The position numbers and the translations under genes are program-made. Shown here piece by piece: positions 12,947 through 15,634 of a DNA stretch of 15,634 bases. The DNA comes from JAQBDA01 sp041301185. Its GTDB lineage: Bacteria > Chloroflexota > Anaerolineae > Anaerolineales > UBA4823. The notes beneath the pieces are model-generated. The model was not told the origin of the DNA. It was given only the letters and a program-made list of their open reading frames with translations, and made no database searches. Location of the stretch: assembly GCA_041301185.1 (NCBI GenBank), contig JBFYSV010000064.1, forward strand, positions 1 to 15,634. Direction: 5' to 3'. How positions within the stretch are numbered: the stretch's first letter is position 1; the number at the start of each line of letters is the position of its first letter.

Positions 12947-14857
12947 GTGGGGCATATAAAATTAAAGCTGTCTGGTCTGATTCTCGGCATTTTCCTGGCA
13001 TCAACTTGCCTGCTGGCAGGTACGACGGGGGGGCGAATGCGCGCTGCTGCGCCACGGGCGGTTGCTCCAAAACTGGCCAGCTCTGCCATTGCTCTGACCC
13101 CTGCTGGAGAGTTCCTGCTGGTAGTAAACCCCGACTCGAACTCGCTGACCGTCATCGATACAGCCCAGCAACTGCCGCTGGCTGAAGTTACGGTTGGTGT
13201 AGAGCCGCGCAGCGTGACCGTCTCGCCGGGAGGCGAGCGGGCGTTCGTCACCAATTTCGGGTCCGATACGGTCTCGGTGCTTGATTTAGATAGCCTCAGC
13301 GTTACCCAAACGCTACCCGTCGGCGACCGCCCGGCAGGAGTGGTAGCGTCTGCCGATGGGCGTTTCGTTGCCGTATCCGAGCTGGGCACAGATCGGGTGC
13401 GCTTCCTAGAGGCTGCCAACGGAGATTCGCTGGCCATCCTGGCGGTGGCTGACCGGCCGTACGGGCTGGCCTTCACCCCCGATAGCCGGCGCTTGCTGGT
13501 CTCTCACCTGCTGAGCGGCAGCGTCACCGTGCTGAATGTCCAGCCTTATGTGGCTTTTCTTCCACAAATTGTACAGTCAGCTCCCTACTCGCCCGAAACT
13601 CCCTCAAGATCGTTTTCCCAACCCGCACAAGTGCAGATTTCCACCTGGCCCAATGTCGCCCCGGCGCCGGTAGTGCTGGTCAACGCGTCCGGCAGCCGCG
13701 CCTACCTGCCCCAAACGATGGCCAACGGCCTGGGGCTTAACACCCAGTTCGATACCAGTGTTTTTCCCAAGGTCTCGGTGATCAACCTGCAAAGCGATAC
13801 CCACCAGACCAGCGAACATATCTCACTGCCCGAAACGGACCGCCCGGTTGGGCTGCCCTGGGACGTCGCCCTGGCACAGGATGGCATGGAACTCTGGGTG
13901 GTCAACGCTGCCAGCAACGACATCTCGATCATCGATATCAGCAACCCGTTCTTTCCAACCCGTGTCGCCAACATCCCCGTCGGCGATAACCCGCGCGGGA
14001 TCGTGATCAGCCCGGATGGCTACACCGCCTATGTCAACAACACACTGGCAGGCACCATCAGCGTAATCGACACCAATACCTACACCGTCACACAGGTCAT
14101 CACTGCCACCACCCTGCCCTTGCCCCCGGCGCTGCTGCACGGCAAAAGACTGTACTTCTCCAGCGCCCGCCCTGAGCTGGCGCAAGCGCGCTGGATCAGC
14201 TGCAACACCTGCCACGTGGAGGGCGAGCAAGATGGGCGCACCTGGAAGCTGCAATACCTGGGGGAAGTGCCGCCCGGCGAGCAGGCGATCATCACCCGCA
14301 ACACCACCAGCCTGCTCGGGATGATCGAGACCTACCCGCTGCGCTGGTCGGCTGAGTGGGACGAATCGGCGGACAGCGAGTTCAGCATCCGCTTCGAGCA
14401 GTTCGGCTCCGGGCTGATCGCCGGGGAGATGCACCCCACGCTGGGGCTACCCAACCAGGGGCGATCCTACGACCTGGATTGCCTGGCGCTGTACATCGAC
14501 AGCCTGGCTGTGCCTGCCCGCGCCCACGATCTCACCCAGGCTGAGCAGCGCGGCAAAGCGATCTTTGAGTCGCCACAAACCCAGTGCTCCACATGCCACC
14601 CTGCCCCGCTCTACACCGACCTGCAAGTCCACGATGTGGGCACCGCTGACGCTCCCGACGAGTGGTTCGGTCCGCTGATCGACACGCCCACACTGCGCTT
14701 CCTATATGGCAGTGCCCCTTACCTGCACGATGGCAGCGCGGCCACACTGTATGATGTGCTGACCACGGCTAACCCAGACGATGAGCACGGCATCACATAC
14801 CATCTCACAGAAGAAGAAATTCGGGATCTGGTTGCCTATCTATCTATAATACCCTGA
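12947..14857 (+). CDS. Exported YVTN beta-propeller / di-heme cytochrome c peroxidase-like fusion protein
   Basis: A 636-residue protein. Residues 1-25 form a signal peptide (HIKLKLSGLILGIFL...). From about 45 to 380 there are repeated propeller blades of the YVTN/surface-antigen type, recognisable by recurring SNSLTVIDT, SDTVSVLDLDS, NDISIIDIS and GTISVIDTN strands. From about 396 a c-type cytochrome domain of the CCP/MauG family carries two haem sites, CNTCH (419-423) and CSTCH (547-551), and ends with TPTLRFLYGSAPYLHDGSAATLYDVL (split at 580-605). The Met that ligates the high-potential haem in classical bacterial peroxidases is not seen in the expected region; H614 is a candidate. It would act outside the membrane in redox chemistry. 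The start is GTG, with AAAGG eight bases upstream, as there is no nearby ATG. It is markedly GC-rich compared with the sugar operon. Confidence 0.88.
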   Translation: MGHIKLKLSGLILGIFLASTCLLAGTTGGRMRAAAPRAVAPKLASSAIALTPAGEFLLVVNPDSNSLTVIDTAQQLPLAEVTVGVEPRSVTVSPGGERAFVTNFGSDTVSVLDLDSLSVTQTLPVGDRPAGVVASADGRFVAVSELGTDRVRFLEAANGDSLAILAVADRPYGLAFTPDSRRLLVSHLLSGSVTVLNVQPYVAFLPQIVQSAPYSPETPSRSFSQPAQVQISTWPNVAPAPVVLVNASGSRAYLPQTMANGLGLNTQFDTSVFPKVSVINLQSDTHQTSEHISLPETDRPVGLPWDVALAQDGMELWVVNAASNDISIIDISNPFFPTRVANIPVGDNPRGIVISPDGYTAYVNNTLAGTISVIDTNTYTVTQVITATTLPLPPALLHGKRLYFSSARPELAQARWISCNTCHVEGEQDGRTWKLQYLGEVPPGEQAIITRNTTSLLGMIETYPLRWSAEWDESADSEFSIRFEQFGSGLIAGEMHPTLGLPNQGRSYDLDCLALYIDSLAVPARAHDLTQAEQRGKAIFESPQTQCSTCHPAPLYTDLQVHDVGTADAPDEWFGPLIDTPTLRFLYGSAPYLHDGSAATLYDVLTTANPDDEHGITYHLTEEEIRDLVAYLSIIP

Positions 14858-14922
14858 CCACACTCAATAACTCATTGGATAACGTTTCAGGTCCAGACAG
14901 GCGGTCTAATGGAGAACCAATC

Positions 14923-15634
14923 ATGAAAACAACAAACACCATCAGTGGCCTGATATGCAGCTTGTTTCTTTTTATATCGCTGATGCTGGTCGGTTCGCAA
15001 TCCTGGGCAGCAACTGATCGATCCCCCGCTTCCCCGGCAGCAACGGTATCCGGCGTTGTACGCCACAATGGCACGCCGGTGGCGGGGGTGGAGGTGAGCG
15101 TGATCTGGGAGGAGAGCGCCCAGACGATTACAACCGGATCGGATGGCGCTTATTCTGCAGGCGGTGTCACCCCGCCCGCCCGGATCAGAATCCGGGTGCA
15201 CCCACCATCTACTCTGGCATTGGCATACGAGAGCTATAACACCACACTGAGCAGTGACCTGGTGCACGACTTCGACTTGGTGGCGGGCTACCACCTGGAG
15301 GGTGAGATTCGCACACCCGACGGTCTACCATACGCCGGGTTCTCGCCTGCTATCCGCGCCATTGGCATGCTGCCCATCGAATCTTCTTTCGAAGATATGG
15401 CGATGGATTCTAGCGGAAATATCGATCTATATCTGCGCCCTGGCTTCTACGCATTGGGGTACAACGCGGAAATGGATCCGTATTACTTGCCGCCTGCCAT
15501 TTTCGATCTGCGTAATGGCAATGTGATTGACCAGGTTGTGACCCTGCGCTACCACTCTGGTCCGATACCCAGCGATCCACCGGATGCCAGCCTGATCAGT
15601 GTCAGCCCGCCAGACTCAATGGGATTTGCCGATG
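14923..15634 (+). CDS. Secreted protein with carboxypeptidase-regulatory-like domain (3' end cut by window edge)
   Basis: An open frame of 237 codons runs without a stop to the right edge. Residues 1-30 are a signal peptide (MKTTNTISGLICSLFLFISL, then MLVGSQSWAA). A transthyretin/carboxypeptidase-regulatory-like beta-sandwich follows at about 41-85: ATVSGVVRHNGTPVAGVEVS, then ITTGSDGAYSAGGV. A second similar unit may begin at HLEGEIRTPDGLPYAGF (about 125-141), with SGNIDLYLRPGFYALGY further on. The last residues (ASLISVSPPDSMGF) look like the start of an IPT/TIG-like or similar Ig-type domain. The ATG at 14923 has GGAG eight bases upstream. It lies 65 bases after the cytochrome fusion gene on the same strand, so co-transcription is likely. 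Its role is presumably extracellular and structural or binding; no catalytic domain is visible so far. Confidence 0.82.
   Translation, partial: MKTTNTISGLICSLFLFISLMLVGSQSWAATDRSPASPAATVSGVVRHNGTPVAGVEVSVIWEESAQTITTGSDGAYSAGGVTPPARIRIRVHPPSTLALAYESYNTTLSSDLVHDFDLVAGYHLEGEIRTPDGLPYAGFSPAIRAIGMLPIESSFEDMAMDSSGNIDLYLRPGFYALGYNAEMDPYYLPPAIFDLRNGNVIDQVVTLRYHSGPIPSDPPDASLISVSPPDSMGFAD

Noticed and set aside
12880..14434. Long minus-strand open frames opposite the cytochrome/propeller gene (for example 12880-13476 and 13823-14434)
   Set aside because: They are shadows of the GC-rich plus-strand gene, which has a signal peptide, propeller repeats and two haem motifs in one continuous frame.
1..15634. 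CRISPR arrays, insertion sequences or transposase genes
   Set aside because: No regularly spaced repeats and no transposase-like or integrase-like reading frame were seen on either strand.

Overview
The window looks like a bacterial chromosome, probably from the Chloroflexota (an Anaerolineae-like anaerobe). That placement is an inference. It rests on the acidic Pro/Ala linker after the lipobox of the binding protein, a CUT1 sugar operon with no ATPase gene, UROD-family proteins inside a sugar operon, and surface proteins with YVTN-propeller/cytochrome c and carboxypeptidase-regulatory-like domains. No marker gene fixes the taxon.

Bases 1-12106 hold one long minus-strand carbohydrate catabolic operon. 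In order of transcription it encodes: a DeoR-family repressor; a double-SIS sugar-phosphate isomerase/deaminase; a lipoprotein sugar-binding protein; two CUT1 permeases; an AGE-family 2-epimerase; UROD-family protein 1; PfkB kinase 1; UROD-family protein 2; a LacD-like class I aldolase; PfkB kinase 2; and the start of a GatZ/KbaZ subunit cut by the left edge. Most junctions are tight (two ATGA overlaps, gaps of 1-4 nt). The implied route is import, 2-epimerisation, SIS isomerisation or deamination, PfkB phosphorylation and aldol cleavage, resembling the Aga (amino-sugar/tagatose) pathway. The kinase step occurs twice, and two unrelated aldolase types are present. The two UROD-fold proteins have no assigned role. 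The repressor promoter has a perfect TATAAT box inside a 17-bp palindrome, next to 10-bp direct repeats, which points to autorepression.

Bases 12107-12946 carry no convincing protein gene. They contain a 3' fragment of a tRNA-Arg(TCT)-like gene running exactly from the anticodon loop to the 3' end, followed by a perfect 18-bp bidirectional terminator hairpin. This has the form of an attachment-site scar. Base composition also changes across this stretch, from AT-richer on the left to clearly GC-rich on the right (sample counts are in the findings). I read it as the right border of an integrated island carrying the sugar operon.

Bases 12947-15634 hold two plus-strand genes for exported proteins: a YVTN beta-propeller fused to a di-heme cytochrome c peroxidase-like domain, and a secreted protein with a carboxypeptidase-regulatory-like domain that runs off the right edge. 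A nested inverted-repeat region lies just upstream of the first.

The best candidates for something undescribed are the UROD-fold pair inside a sugar pathway with two kinases and two aldolases, and the tRNA-anchored border.
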